DNA of 64,000 nt from Pseudomonas nitroreducens (GTDB lineage: Bacteria; Pseudomonadota; Gammaproteobacteria; Pseudomonadales; Pseudomonadaceae): the NCBI RefSeq assembly GCF_014204515.1, contig NZ_JACHLI010000023.1, positions 59,430-123,429 of the forward strand. Direction: 5' to 3'. Shown here one piece after another: positions 8,713-18,048 of this stretch. The position numbers and the translations under genes were made by a program. Numbering within the stretch: position 1 is the first letter of the stretch; each line of letters opens with the position of its first letter. The notes under the pieces were generated by a model. It made no database searches and was not told where the DNA came from. It saw nothing but the letters and a program-made list of their open reading frames with translations.

Positions 8713-8910
8713 GTAGGAGCGGACTTCGTCCGCGATCGACTGGACGCCGCTCCGACATGCCATGGAGCTGGACCCACCCAATCGCGGACGGAGTCCGCTC
8801 CTACGCGGGTGCTTGGAGTTGGCGCAGGGCGAATAACCGTTTGCGGTTAGCCGCCATCCTGTTCGGGCAGGGATTCGACGGATAACGCCTGGGGGCGTTA
8901 TCCGCCCTAC
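8713..8910. repeat. Composite repeat: family B pair plus family D pair, first copy
   Basis: GTAGGAGCGGACTTCGTCC...GGACGGAGTCCGCTCCTAC (family B) is followed by family D, GGGCGAATAACCG...GGATAACGCC...GTTATCCGCCCTAC. The whole unit is repeated directly at 8936-9100. Between cobM and the small gene at 9223 I see only these repeats. Confidence 0.85.
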
Positions 8911-8935
8911 GGGGTGCGCGGTGTCCGGTTGCGTC

Positions 8936-9100
8936 CGTCCGCGATCGACTTGACGCCACTCGGGCATGTCATGGAGTTCGGTCCGCTCCTACGCGGGGGG
9001 CTTGAAGTCGGCGTAGGGCGAATAACCGCTTGCGGTTATCCGCCATCTCGTTGGTGCGGGGCTTCGGCGGATAACGCCTGGGGCGTTATGCGCCCTACGG
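8936..9100. repeat. Composite repeat B-D, second (tandem, shortened) copy
   Basis: Starts CGCGATCGACTTGACGCCAC and matches 8742 onward nearly base for base (TGGACGCCGC and ATGGAGCTGG there, TTGACGCCAC and ATGGAGTTCG here). It then runs through the same D element with CTTGCGGTTATCCGCC and GGGCGTTATGCGCCCTAC. It has lost the inner half of family B. Confidence 0.8.
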
Positions 9101-9121
9101 GTCGTGGTGCGGCGGCATCCC

Positions 9122-9201
9122 GTAGGAGCGAGCTTGCTCGCGAACAGGGATTCCCGGAGGCACCAGGGCTGGGCGGTTCGCGAGCAAGCTCGCTCCTACA
9201 G
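9122..9201. repeat. REP pair (family A)
   Basis: GTAGGAGCGAGCTTGCTCGC and its inverse, about 30 nt apart, immediately after the composite repeats and before the stop codon of the small gene at 9223. Confidence 0.9.
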
Positions 9202-9222
9202 AAGAGCAGAGAGTCGCGAGGT

Positions 9223-9342
9223 TCAGGCCAGCCATTGCTCGGCGCGCGGCGCCAGGCCGCGGCGCAGGTACCAGCGCACCCACAGGTGCACGCCGAGCGC
9301 GGCGCACACCGTGAGCAGGATCATCAGGTTTTCCGTGTCCAT
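9223..9342 (-). CDS. Small single-helix membrane protein, unknown function
   Basis: A 39-residue frame starting MDTENLMILLTVCAALGVHL, with one hydrophobic helix (about residues 6-22) and an arginine-rich C terminus (RWYLRRGLAPR), predicting N-out/C-in single-pass topology. The ATG at 9342 is preceded on the minus strand by GACGAGGGGACTGCC, a reasonable ribosome site. A longer reading to 9525 looks spurious. I do not recognise the family; small proteins of this form are often annotated as hypothetical in Pseudomonas. Not confirmed. Confidence 0.5.
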   Translation of the reverse strand: MDTENLMILLTVCAALGVHLWVRWYLRRGLAPRAEQWLA

Positions 9343-9448
9343 GGCAGTCCCCTCGTCCGGGTTTCCTGCCTGACAGACTAAGCCTGCGACAAAGCGCCGC
9401 ACAGATACAGATCGTTTCCGAATGTGCGGATCAGTCCTGCAGGGCTTT

Positions 9449-10864
9449 TCAGCCCTGCAGCGAATGGATGATCCGCCCGAGGGTTTCCATGGCCTGTTCG
9501 CTGGCCGTCGTCCACGGGTGGCCATAGTTCAGCCGCAGGCAGTGACCGAAGCGCCGCGTGGCGGAGAAGATCGGCCCGGGCGCCAGGCTGATGCCCTGGG
9601 CGTGGGCGAGCTGGAACAGCTTGAGCGCGTCGATCTGCTCGGGCAGCTCCAGCCACAGGAAGTAGCCGCCGCTGGGGCGGGTGACGCGGGTGGCGGCGGG
9701 GAAGTGCCGGGCCACGGCGGCGAGCATCGCGTGCTGCTGGCTTTCCAGGGCGTGGCGCAGTTTGCGCAGGTGGCGGTCGTAGCCGCCGTGCTGCAGGTAG
9801 TCGGCGATGGCTGCCTGGGCCGGCACCGAGGCCGACAGGCTGGTCATCAGCTTGAGCCTTTCGATCTGCTCGGCGTAGCGCCCGCCGGCCACCCAGCCCA
9901 CGCGGTAGCCCGGCGCCAGGCTCTTGGAGAAGGAGCTGCAGTGCATCACCAGCCCTTCGCTGTCGAAGGCCTTCACCGGCTTGGGCGCCTGGGCGGCGAA
10001 GTACAGCTCGGCGTAGACGTCGTCTTCGATCAGCGGCACCTGGTGCTGCGCCAGCAGGCCGGCGAGGGCGCGCTTCTTGTCCTCGGCCATGCTCGCGCCC
10101 AGCGGGTTCTGGAAGTTGCTCATGAACCAGCAGGCCTTGATCGGCAGGCGCGCGAGACTGTCGGCCAGCACGTCCAGGTCGATGCCCTCGCGCGGGTGCA
10201 CGGGGATTTCCACCGCTTTCAGCTTCAGGCGTTCGAGCACCTGCAGGCTGGCGTAGAAGGCGGGCGCCTCGATGGCCACCAGATCGCCCGGCTGGGTGAC
10301 CACCTGCAGGCACAGGTTCAGCGCTTCCAGCGCGCCATTGGTGACCACCAGTTCTTCTACCGGCAGCGGCATGCCGCCGACCATGTAGCGCAGGGCGATC
10401 TGCCGGCGCAGTGCATGGCTGCCGGGGGCGAGGTCGGCGACCACCGAGCGCGGGTCCATGTCGCGCACCGCGTGGGCCATGGAGCGCGCCAGGCGCGGCA
10501 GGGGGAACAGCTCCGGTGCCGGGAAGGCCGAGCCGAAGGGTACGGTGTCGGGGTCCTTGATCGAGCTGAGCACCGAGAACACCAGTTCACTGACGTCCAC
10601 CTCGGTGGTCTGCGCGTCGTGGCGGGCGATTTCCGGCTCGGCCAGGGCGCGCTGCACGTGCTCGCGGACGAAGTAGCCGGAGCGCGCGCGGGCGACGATC
10701 AGCCCACGATCTTCCAGCAGGTAGTAGGCCTGGAACACCGTGGAAGCGCTGACCCCGTAGGTGCGGCTGGCGTGCCGCACCGAGGGGACTTTCTGGCCGG
10801 GGGCGAGCACGCCGCTGCGGATCAGGCCGGCAATCTCGTCGGCGAATTTCTCGTAGCGCTTCAT
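9449..10864 (-). CDS. MocR-type (GntR-HTH plus aminotransferase) PLP-dependent transcriptional regulator
   Basis: A 471-residue protein with an N-terminal GntR winged helix (residues about 3-70; GVSASTVFQAYYLLEDRG as recognition region) fused to a fold-type I aminotransferase domain. The latter shows NPLG at 253-256, DDVYAEL from 281 and the PLP lysine in SFSKSLAPG (K314). MocR proteins usually sense amino acid or PLP-adduct ligands and control a nearby gene. I chose ATG 10864 because CAGGACAAG precedes it and the HTH begins immediately; an in-frame ATG at 10948 is possible. It follows ccoG closely on the same strand and may be cotranscribed. The target is unknown. Confidence 0.9.
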   Translation of the reverse strand: MKRYEKFADEIAGLIRSGVLAPGQKVPSVRHASRTYGVSASTVFQAYYLLEDRGLIVARARSGYFVREHVQRALAEPEIARHDAQTTEVDVSELVFSVLSSIKDPDTVPFGSAFPAPELFPLPRLARSMAHAVRDMDPRSVVADLAPGSHALRRQIALRYMVGGMPLPVEELVVTNGALEALNLCLQVVTQPGDLVAIEAPAFYASLQVLERLKLKAVEIPVHPREGIDLDVLADSLARLPIKACWFMSNFQNPLGASMAEDKKRALAGLLAQHQVPLIEDDVYAELYFAAQAPKPVKAFDSEGLVMHCSSFSKSLAPGYRVGWVAGGRYAEQIERLKLMTSLSASVPAQAAIADYLQHGGYDRHLRKLRHALESQQHAMLAAVARHFPAATRVTRPSGGYFLWLELPEQIDALKLFQLAHAQGISLAPGPIFSATRRFGHCLRLNYGHPWTTASEQAMETLGRIIHSLQG

Positions 10865-10950
10865 CTTGTCCTGCACGGCGGCCTGTGGGGCGGAAGAATC
10901 CGCCCACTCTAGGCGCTGCGCCGAGGTCACGCCAAGCTCCCGCGCCATGC

Positions 10951-12342
10951 TCAGCGCCTCGGCGAGACGAAGGTGCTGGCGGCGTCGATGGCCTCGTTGC
11001 CGTCCGCGACCCTGAAGTGCAGCGGTACCGAGCCACCGGCGCTGCTCGGCGCCAGGCTTGCCACCGAGACGGCGAAGTCGCGGATTTCGCCCGGCTGCAG
11101 CGTCAGCTCCGGCACGCCTTGCAGGCGGTAGCCGGCACCATCGGCGAGGCTCAGCTGGTAATGCTGCGGCTGCTGGGTCTTGTTGATCAGCTTGAGGTTG
11201 TAGATGTTCTCGATCTCGCCGGCGGCGTTCTCGCGGAACAGGCCGCGGTCGCGGGCCACGTCGAGGTTGATCAGCGGCCGCGCTTCCAGCGCCCAGACGA
11301 AGGCGCCGAGCATCACCAGCAGCACCGCCGCATAGCCGATCAGGCGCGGGCGCAGCAGATGGGTCTTGCCGCCTTCCAGCGCACTTTCCGAGGTGTAGCG
11401 CACCAGCCCGCGGTCGTAGCCCATCTTGTCCATCACCGAGTCGCAGGCGTCGATGCAGGCGGCGCAGCCGATGCAGGCGATCTGCAGGCCGTCGCGGATG
11501 TCGATGCCGGTGGGGCAGACCTGCACGCACTGCTGGCAGTCGATGCAATCGCCCAGGCCGAGGGCTTTGGGATCGGCGTCCTTCTTGCGCGCGCCACGGG
11601 ACTCACCGCGCGCCGCGTCGTAGGAAATGATCAGGGTGTCCTTGTCGAACATCACGCTCTGGAAGCGCGAGTACGGGCACATGTGGATGCACACCTGCTC
11701 GCGCAGCCAGCCGGCGTTGGCGTAGGTGGCGGCGGCGAAGAAGGCGACCCAGAAGGCGCTTTCCAGGTCGAGGCTGAAGGTGAACAGGTCCGCCACCAGC
11801 GGCCGCACCGGGGTGAAGTAGCCGATGAAGGTGATCGCCGTGACCAGGCTGATCAGCAGCCAGAGGCCGTGCTTGGCGCCCTTGCGCAGGACTTTCTCCG
11901 CACTCACCGGACTCTGGTCGCGCTTGATGCGCTGGTTGCGGTCGCCTTCGGTGACCTGCTCGGCCCACATGAAGATCCAGGTCCACACGCTCTGCGGGCA
12001 GGTGTAGCCGCACCAGACGCGGCCGGCGAACACCGTGATGAAGAACAGGCCGAAGGCGGCGATGATCAGGATCGCCGAGAGCAGGATAAAGTCCTGCGGC
12101 CAGAAGGTCGCGCCGAAGATGTAGAACTTGCGCTCGGGCAGGTCCCAGAGCACCGCCTGGCGGCCGTTCCACTGCAGCCACAGGGTGCCGAAGAACAGCA
12201 GGAACAGCAGGCCGCCGCCCAGGCGCCGGAGGTCGCGGAAGCGCCCGGCGAAGCGCTTGGTATAGACCAGCGGTTTGGACGGCGGGGTGAAACGTTGCGG
12301 TGCGTCGATCTCGATGATCTTCGCTTGGATTCTTTCGCTCAT
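10951..12342 (-). CDS. ccoG: CcoG, cytochrome c oxidase cbb3 accessory protein (polyferredoxin)
   Basis: A 463-residue membrane ferredoxin-like protein (FixG/RdxA). CcoG is a Cu(II) reductase needed for assembly of cbb3-type oxidase. The sequence has hydrophobic helices near residues 40-60, 85-110, 155-175 and 190-215, the membrane cysteine motif CGYTCPQS, two 4Fe-4S ferredoxin motifs (CIDCQQCVQVCPTG and CIGCAACIDACDS), and a periplasmic Ig-like C-terminal domain. ATG 12342 (MSERIQAK) is taken as start; a TTG 6 nt upstream is possible. The ccoNOPQ oxidase genes are not in the window, so this is a detached accessory gene, or one serving oxidase genes elsewhere. Confidence 0.93.
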   Translation of the reverse strand: MSERIQAKIIEIDAPQRFTPPSKPLVYTKRFAGRFRDLRRLGGGLLFLLFFGTLWLQWNGRQAVLWDLPERKFYIFGATFWPQDFILLSAILIIAAFGLFFITVFAGRVWCGYTCPQSVWTWIFMWAEQVTEGDRNQRIKRDQSPVSAEKVLRKGAKHGLWLLISLVTAITFIGYFTPVRPLVADLFTFSLDLESAFWVAFFAAATYANAGWLREQVCIHMCPYSRFQSVMFDKDTLIISYDAARGESRGARKKDADPKALGLGDCIDCQQCVQVCPTGIDIRDGLQIACIGCAACIDACDSVMDKMGYDRGLVRYTSESALEGGKTHLLRPRLIGYAAVLLVMLGAFVWALEARPLINLDVARDRGLFRENAAGEIENIYNLKLINKTQQPQHYQLSLADGAGYRLQGVPELTLQPGEIRDFAVSVASLAPSSAGGSVPLHFRVADGNEAIDAASTFVSPRR

Positions 12343-12418
12343 TGTCAAAGCCCATCAGGCAGAAGAGGCGCCGCGACTGTACGAACCGCTCTGCACCCGA
12401 AACAGATTCAGGTTCGCC

Positions 12419-12440
12419 GGAAAAAACCATATCAGATGCG
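12419..12440 (-). promoter_or_regulatory. Left arm of an inverted repeat in the ccoG-cysI intergenic region
   Basis: Read toward ccoG it is CGCATCTGATATGGTTTTTT followed by CC. A nearly identical sequence (CGCATCTGATCCGGTTTTTC, then C) lies at 12550-12570 pointing toward cysI. The arms differ at two bases and by one T. The rest of the 345-nt gap shows nothing I can assign. Confidence 0.55.
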
Positions 12441-12549
12441 CCGATGCGCTCCGCGCCGCGTCGCTGCAGGGCTGGCGCCATACGTGAGGAAGCGGCTGAT
12501 CGGGCCTGTTGCGGCAACCGGTCGCAGGCCCGCCGGGGCAGGGTCGGGA

Positions 12550-12570
12550 CGCATCTGATCCGGTTTTTCC
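12550..12570 (+). promoter_or_regulatory. Right arm of the ccoG-cysI inverted repeat
   Basis: The partner of 12419-12440 in the opposite orientation, 117 nt upstream of the cysI start. One copy in front of each divergent gene suggests a shared operator or promoter element. The bound factor is unknown. Confidence 0.55.
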
Positions 12571-12687
12571 CGTGCGATCTGCCGCTGTTTTGCACAACAG
12601 CCGCCGGCCATAGTTCGGTCATCCCTGAAGTAGCGCGCTCGACGACAGAAGCAGGCCGCTACGCAACGATCCGAAGGTGGCCTGGCG

Positions 12688-14352
12688 ATGTACCGATACG
12701 ATGATTACGACCGCGCCCTGGTGCGCGAACGGGTGGCGCAGTTCCGTGACCAGGTGCAGCGGCGCCTGAGCGATGAGCTGAGCGAAGAGGAGTTCCTGCC
12801 GCTGCGCCTGCAGAACGGCCTGTACCTGCAGAAACATGCGTACATGCTGCGCGTGGCGATTCCCTACGGCACGCTGTCCAGCGAGCAGATGCGCACCCTG
12901 GCCTGGATCGCCCGCGAGCACGACCGCGGCTACGGCCACTTCACCACGCGGCAGAACATCCAGTTCAACTGGGTGGAGCTGGAGCGCGTACCGGACATCC
13001 TCGAGCGCCTGGCCGATGTCGAGATGCACGCCATCCAGACCTCCGGCAACTGCGTGCGCAACATCACCACCGAGGCCTTCGCCGGTGTTGCTGCCGACGA
13101 GTTCCTCGACCCGCGCCCGCTGGCGGAAATCCTTCGCCAGTGGTCCACGGTGAACCCCGAATTCCTCTTCCTGCCGCGCAAGTTCAAGATCGCGATCTGC
13201 GCCGCCGAGGAAGACCGCGCGGCGGTGATGATGCATGACATCGGCCTCTACCTGCGCCGCGCCGAAGACGGCGAGCTGCGCCTGAAGGTGCTGGTGGGCG
13301 GCGGCCTGGGGCGCACACCGCTGCTCGGCCAGGTGATCCGCGACGACCTGCCCTGGCAGCACCTGCTGTCCTACGTCGAAGCCATCCTGCGCGTGTACAA
13401 CCGCTACGGCCGGCGCGACAACAAGTACAAGGCGCGGATCAAGATTCTGGTGAAGGCGCTGGGCATCGAGGCGTTCTCCCGCGAAGTGGAGGAGGAGTGG
13501 CAGCACCTGCGCGATGGCGAGGCGCAGCTGACCCTCGACGAGTACCAGCGCGTGGCCGCCGCCTTCGATCCGCCGGTCTACTCGGCCGCCGACGATCTCG
13601 CCTACGGCACGGCGCTGGCTGCCGACCCTGCATTCGCCCGCTGGGTCTCGCGCAACGTGCGCCCGCACCGCGTGCCGGGCTATGCCAGCGTGGTGCTGTC
13701 CACCAAGCCGGGTGCCGAGGCTCCGCCGGGGGATGCCACCGCCGAGCAGATGGAGCAGGTGGCCGACTGGGCCGAGCGCTTCGGCTTCGGCGAAATCCGC
13801 GTCGCCCACGAACAGAACCTGGTGCTGCCGGACGTGCGCAAGTCCGACCTCCACGCGCTCTGGCAGGAAGCCTGCGCGGCCGGCCTGGGCACGCCGAACC
13901 AGGGCCTGCTGACCGATATCATCGCCTGCCCCGGCGGCGATTTCTGCGCGCTGGCCAACGCCAAGTCGATCCCCATCGCCCAGGGCATCCAGCAGCGCTT
14001 CGAGGACCTCGACTACCTGCACGACCTGGGCGATCTCAGCCTGAACATCTCTGGCTGCATGAACGCCTGCGGCCACCACCACATCGGCAATATCGGCATC
14101 CTCGGCGTCGATAAGAACGGCAGCGAGTGGTACCAGATCACCCTGGGTGGCGCGCAGGGCGTGAAGAGCGCGCTGGGCAAGGTGATCGGCCCGTCGTTCA
14201 GCGCGGCCGAGGTACCGGATGTGATCGAGGCGTTGGTGCGCACCTACGTGGAGCAACGTGGCGCTGGCGAGCGCTTCGTCGAAACGGTCGAACGCATCGG
14301 CCTGGAGCCGTTCAAGGCACGGGTCTACCGCCAGGCGGAGGTGCCGGCATGA
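12688..14352 (+). CDS. cysI: Sulfite reductase hemoprotein (siroheme, 4Fe-4S), CysI type
   Basis: Assimilatory reduction of sulfite to sulfide for cysteine synthesis. The 554-residue protein has the duplicated nitrite/sulfite reductase fold: FTTRQNIQFNWVEL near residue 87, RNITTEAFAGV near 122, and the cluster/siroheme cysteines in CPGGDFCALANAKS (about 413-426) and NISGCMNACGHHH (about 453-465). ATG 12688 follows CCGAAGGTGGCCTGGCG. It is coupled to the DUF934 gene by ATGA, the arrangement seen in many proteobacterial sulfate-assimilation operons. Ferredoxin-type electron supply is likely because no cysJ flavoprotein is adjacent. Confidence 0.93.
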   Translation: MYRYDDYDRALVRERVAQFRDQVQRRLSDELSEEEFLPLRLQNGLYLQKHAYMLRVAIPYGTLSSEQMRTLAWIAREHDRGYGHFTTRQNIQFNWVELERVPDILERLADVEMHAIQTSGNCVRNITTEAFAGVAADEFLDPRPLAEILRQWSTVNPEFLFLPRKFKIAICAAEEDRAAVMMHDIGLYLRRAEDGELRLKVLVGGGLGRTPLLGQVIRDDLPWQHLLSYVEAILRVYNRYGRRDNKYKARIKILVKALGIEAFSREVEEEWQHLRDGEAQLTLDEYQRVAAAFDPPVYSAADDLAYGTALAADPAFARWVSRNVRPHRVPGYASVVLSTKPGAEAPPGDATAEQMEQVADWAERFGFGEIRVAHEQNLVLPDVRKSDLHALWQEACAAGLGTPNQGLLTDIIACPGGDFCALANAKSIPIAQGIQQRFEDLDYLHDLGDLSLNISGCMNACGHHHIGNIGILGVDKNGSEWYQITLGGAQGVKSALGKVIGPSFSAAEVPDVIEALVRTYVEQRGAGERFVETVERIGLEPFKARVYRQAEVPA

Positions 14353-14927
14353 ATAATCTGATCCGCCTGGTCGACGGCTTGGCCGAGCTGGCGCCGAACG
14401 ATCCCTGGACGCTGGTGCGCGAAGTGCCGGAAGCGTTGCCGGAGGGCCATCTGATCCTGCCGCTGGAGTCGTGGTTGAGTGCCGCTCCCTGTAGGAACGA
14501 GGGGGACGCCATCGTCATTGCTCGCGAACAGGATGTCCAGGCAGCGCCGGAGCTGGACGGTTCGCGAGCAAGCTCGCTCCTACGAAGAGCCGGGGTGTGG
14601 TTGGGGCCGGACGATGATCCGCAAAAGCTGGTCGGCCGGTTCGACGAGCTGGCGCTGATCGCCATCGACTTCCCCAGCTTCCGCGACGGTCGCGGCTACA
14701 GCCTGGCCTACCTGCTGCGCAGCCGGCTGGGCTGGCGCGGCGAATTGCGCGCGGTGGGCGATGTGCTGCGCGACCAGTTGGCGCACCTGCGCCAGTGCGG
14801 TTTCGACGCCTTCGCGGTGCGCGAGGACAAGTCCGTGGAGGACGCCCTGAAGGGGCTGGCCGGTCTGAGCGTGCTCTACGGGCGCTCGGTGATCGAGCCG
14901 CGCCCGCTGTTCCGGCGCCGCTCCTAG
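14349..14927 (+). CDS. DUF934 sulfate-assimilation protein carrying an in-frame REP insertion
   Basis: DUF934 proteins accompany CysI/CysH and are thought to help sulfate or sulfite assimilation; the activity is unproven. The 192-residue product keeps the family pattern: IRLVDGLAELA at the N terminus, GVWLGPDDDPQKLVGRF, IAIDFPSFRDGRGYS, LRDQLAHLRQCGFDAFAVRED and a terminal PLFRRR. It is about 30 residues longer than usual. The excess, residues about 48-78, is encoded by a REP pair (14490-14583) inserted without breaking the frame. The start overlaps the cysI stop by 4 nt. Function may survive, because the insert lies in a variable region before the conserved core. Confidence 0.9.
   Translation: MNNLIRLVDGLAELAPNDPWTLVREVPEALPEGHLILPLESWLSAAPCRNEGDAIVIAREQDVQAAPELDGSRASSLLRRAGVWLGPDDDPQKLVGRFDELALIAIDFPSFRDGRGYSLAYLLRSRLGWRGELRAVGDVLRDQLAHLRQCGFDAFAVREDKSVEDALKGLAGLSVLYGRSVIEPRPLFRRRS
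14490..14583. repeat. REP pair (family A) inside the DUF934 coding sequence
   Basis: The right arm GGTTCGCGAGCAAGCTCGCT is identical to intergenic family A copies. The left arm begins TGTAGGAACGAG and ends TTGCTCGCGAACAGG, with about 16 unrelated bases between, so it is partly degraded. The reading frame is open throughout. Confidence 0.85.
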
Positions 14928-15066
14928 GGCGCCGCTGCCGCGAGCGGCAAAGGCTGCAGCGGGTCGGCCAAGCTTGACGCTGTGCCGGGGCACAGGAAAA
15001 ATGCGGGCATCATCCCCGGTGCCGCGTGCGCCGGGGTAACCCACGGATTCGAGTGACCCCCAGAAT

Positions 15067-15943
15067 ATGCGCATGCGCCTGATGCTGTTGGGTGGCGGTA
15101 ATGCCCTTGGACAGGCGCTGATCCGCCTTGGCGCCGAGGAGGACATTGGCTTCCTCGCCCCCCGGCCGCCCGAAGAGGGCTGGGACGCTTCCAGCCTCAC
15201 CGTCCTGCTGGACGAAACCCGCCCCGACGCGGTGATCAACCTCGCCTACTACTACGACTGGTTCCAGGCCGAGGCCGTCGATGCCGCCCGCCTGGCCAGC
15301 CAGGAGCGCGCGGTGGAGCGCCTGGCCGAACTCTGCCAGCACCACGAAATCCTGCTGATCCAGCCCTCCAGCTACCGCATCTTCGATGGCGCCCGCGCCA
15401 CCGCCTACAGCGAGAAGGACGAGCCGCTGCCGCTGGGCCCCCGTGGCCAGGCGCTGTGGCGCATGGAGCAGTGGGTGCGGGCGACCTGTCCGCGTCACGT
15501 GCTGCTGCGTTTCGGCTGGCTGCTGGATGACAGCAGCAACGGTGTGCTCGGGCGCTTCCTCGAACGTGCCGAGAAGGAGCAGGTGCTGTTCCTCGCCGAC
15601 GACCGGCGCGGCAACCCGACGCCGGTGGACGACGCCGCGCGGGTGATCCTCTCCGTGCTCAAGCAGCTGGACTGCCAGGCGCCGCTGTGGGGCACGTACC
15701 ATTACGGCGGCCTGGAGGCGACTACCACCCTGTCCCTGGGCCAGGTAGTGCTCGGCGAGGCCCGCGCCTTCCGTGCCCTGGCCGTCCAGGAACCGAGCCC
15801 GCAGGCCCACGCCGCGCGCCCGGATGCCGGCGACGAACCGCAGCACGCGGTGCTCGCCTGCAAGAAGATCCTCCACACCTTCGGTATCAAGCCGCGCGCC
15901 TGGCGTGCCGGCCTGCCCGCCCTGCTGGACCGTTACTACCGCC

Positions 15944-15951
<8 letters not shown>
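15067..15951 (+). CDS. SDR / RmlD-like NAD(P)-binding protein
   Basis: A 294-residue Rossmann protein resembling RmlD/extended SDRs: MLLGGGNALGQALIRLG at the N terminus in place of the canonical GxxGxxG, PDAVINLAYYYD near residue 58, and a QPSSYRIFDG strand near 100. I do not find the catalytic YxxxK expected in the LGPRGQALWRMEQW segment, where it should lie. It may therefore be a degenerate or non-catalytic SDR. It overlaps the following epimerase by 8 nt, so the two are translationally coupled. Substrate unknown. A similar pair sits next to oprG in P. aeruginosa as I recall. Confidence 0.8.
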
Positions 15952-16871
<920 letters not shown>

Positions 16872-16891
<20 letters not shown>

Positions 16892-17228
16892 CTGCGAGGT
16901 AGAAGACGCTGGCCAGCGCTCCCAGGGCCAGCGCGCTGAGCAGCGCCTTGAGCGGCTTCGAGGCGCTGCGCAGGGCGAACGCCGCCAGCACGATGTAGAG
17001 CACCAGCAGGCCGATCTTCACCTGCAGCCACACCGGCAACGGCCAGGGCATCGCCAGGTGCACCAGGCCCAGGGCGCTGAGCAGCAGCAGGGTATCGATC
17101 AGATGGGGCAGGCCGCGCTGCCAGCCCGAGGGGCGCTTGCCCCACCAGCTCAGGCCCAGTCTCAGCAGGAAGAGCACGGTGCTGATGATGGCGAGGCTGA
17201 CGTGCAGTGCTTTGAGTTCGAGGTACAT
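16872..17228 (-). CDS. SirB2-family membrane protein
   Basis: A 118-residue protein with four predicted helices, beginning MYLELKALHVSLAIISTVLF and containing LHVSLA and WQRGLPHLIDTLLLLSA, the pattern of the SirB/SirB2 family. The name derives from a Salmonella invasion-gene locus; the molecular role is unknown. It lies between oprG and the epimerase, leftward, 57 nt past the oprG stop. A hairpin terminator lies in that gap, so it is probably expressed from its own promoter or by readthrough. Confidence 0.82.
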
Positions 17229-17245
17229 AGCGGTTCCCTGACAAT

Positions 17246-17273
17246 GAAAAAAGGCGCCCTTGGGCGCCTTTTC
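17246..17273 (-). terminator. Rho-independent terminator after oprG
   Basis: On the minus strand, GAAAAGGCGCCC AAG GGGCGCCTTTTTTC forms a GC stem with an A tract before it and a T tract after it, 13-40 nt past the oprG stop codon. The symmetry means it could also act on the opposite strand. Confidence 0.85.
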
Positions 17274-17285
17274 ACGTTTGCTCCG

Positions 17286-18005
17286 TCAGAAACGGTAGCC
17301 GAAACCCACCATGTAAACCCAGGGGTCGACGTCAACGTTGACTTTGGTCTTCTGCACGCCCAGGGCGGACGGACCGTTGACGCTGGCCTTGGTGTCGATG
17401 TCCATGTACCAGACCGCGGCGTTGACGAAGGCATGCTCGTTGAGCATGTAGTCCATGCCCAGTTCGGCGGCCAGGCCCCAGGAATCCTGCAGCTTCAGGT
17501 TGCTGAAGCCCTGGTCCTTGCGGTTGCTGGCCAGGTCTTCGTCGAAGAAGGTGGTGTAGTTGATACCCAGGCCGCCGTAGGGCTGGAAGGCGGAGCTGGT
17601 ACCACCCATGGGGTAGTACTGCAGCAGCACGGTGGGCGGCAGCTGCTTGATGTCGGCCAGCTTGCCGTCCAGGCCGCTCAGGCCGGTGGCCTTGTTCAGG
17701 CCCTTGACGTCGACCTGGTGCTTGAACGGGGTAGCGGCGACCAGCTCGATACCGATCTTGTCGGTGAGCAGGTAGCTGAAGGTCAGGCCCAGCTGGGTGT
17801 CGCTGTCGACGGTGGCCTTGGTGCCGCTGACCTTGGTGCCGTCGAGCTTGACGTTACCGCTGCTGTCATCCGGCGCTACGGTGGCGATACCGCCACGCAC
17901 GATGAAGTCGCCAGCCTGGTGGCCGCGGATGTCGGCGGCCTGGGCTGCGATCGGCGCTGCGACGGCGAGGGAGAGAAGCGAGGCGGTGAGCCAGGACTTA
18001 CGCAT
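17286..18005 (-). CDS. oprG: OmpW-family outer membrane protein OprG
   Basis: A 239-residue eight-stranded beta-barrel protein thought to pass small hydrophobic molecules or amino acids. The signal peptide MRKSWLTASLLSLAVAAPIA-AQA is cleaved before ADIRGHQAGDFIVRGG. OmpW hallmarks are present: LTDKIGIELVAATPFKH near 100, LLQYYPM near 142, and a final FGYRF with the C-terminal aromatic residue used for BAM recognition. ATG 18005 is preceded by TTGGAGCTCATC. The frame continues upstream to 18146, but that part is promoter DNA. Regulation by ANR is expected from the site at 18076-18089 and is documented for oprG in P. aeruginosa. Confidence 0.93.
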   Translation of the reverse strand: MRKSWLTASLLSLAVAAPIAAQAADIRGHQAGDFIVRGGIATVAPDDSSGNVKLDGTKVSGTKATVDSDTQLGLTFSYLLTDKIGIELVAATPFKHQVDVKGLNKATGLSGLDGKLADIKQLPPTVLLQYYPMGGTSSAFQPYGGLGINYTTFFDEDLASNRKDQGFSNLKLQDSWGLAAELGMDYMLNEHAFVNAAVWYMDIDTKASVNGPSALGVQKTKVNVDVDPWVYMVGFGYRF

Positions 18006-18048
18006 GATGAGCTCCAATATCTCTTTGGTATAAGTGTTGGTGCTCAGA

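Noticed and set aside
8713..9201. Possible CRISPR array
   Set aside because: The repeated units are palindromic, of unequal length and vary in sequence, with no regular unique spacers and no cas genes.
9449..11548. 699-codon frame extending the MocR gene into ccoG
   Set aside because: The upstream part is an out-of-frame reading of ccoG; the regulator domain begins at about 10864.
12619..14256. 545-codon frame opposite cysI
   Set aside because: Shadow of cysI; composition dominated by Ala, Gly, Val, His, Leu and no recognisable motif.
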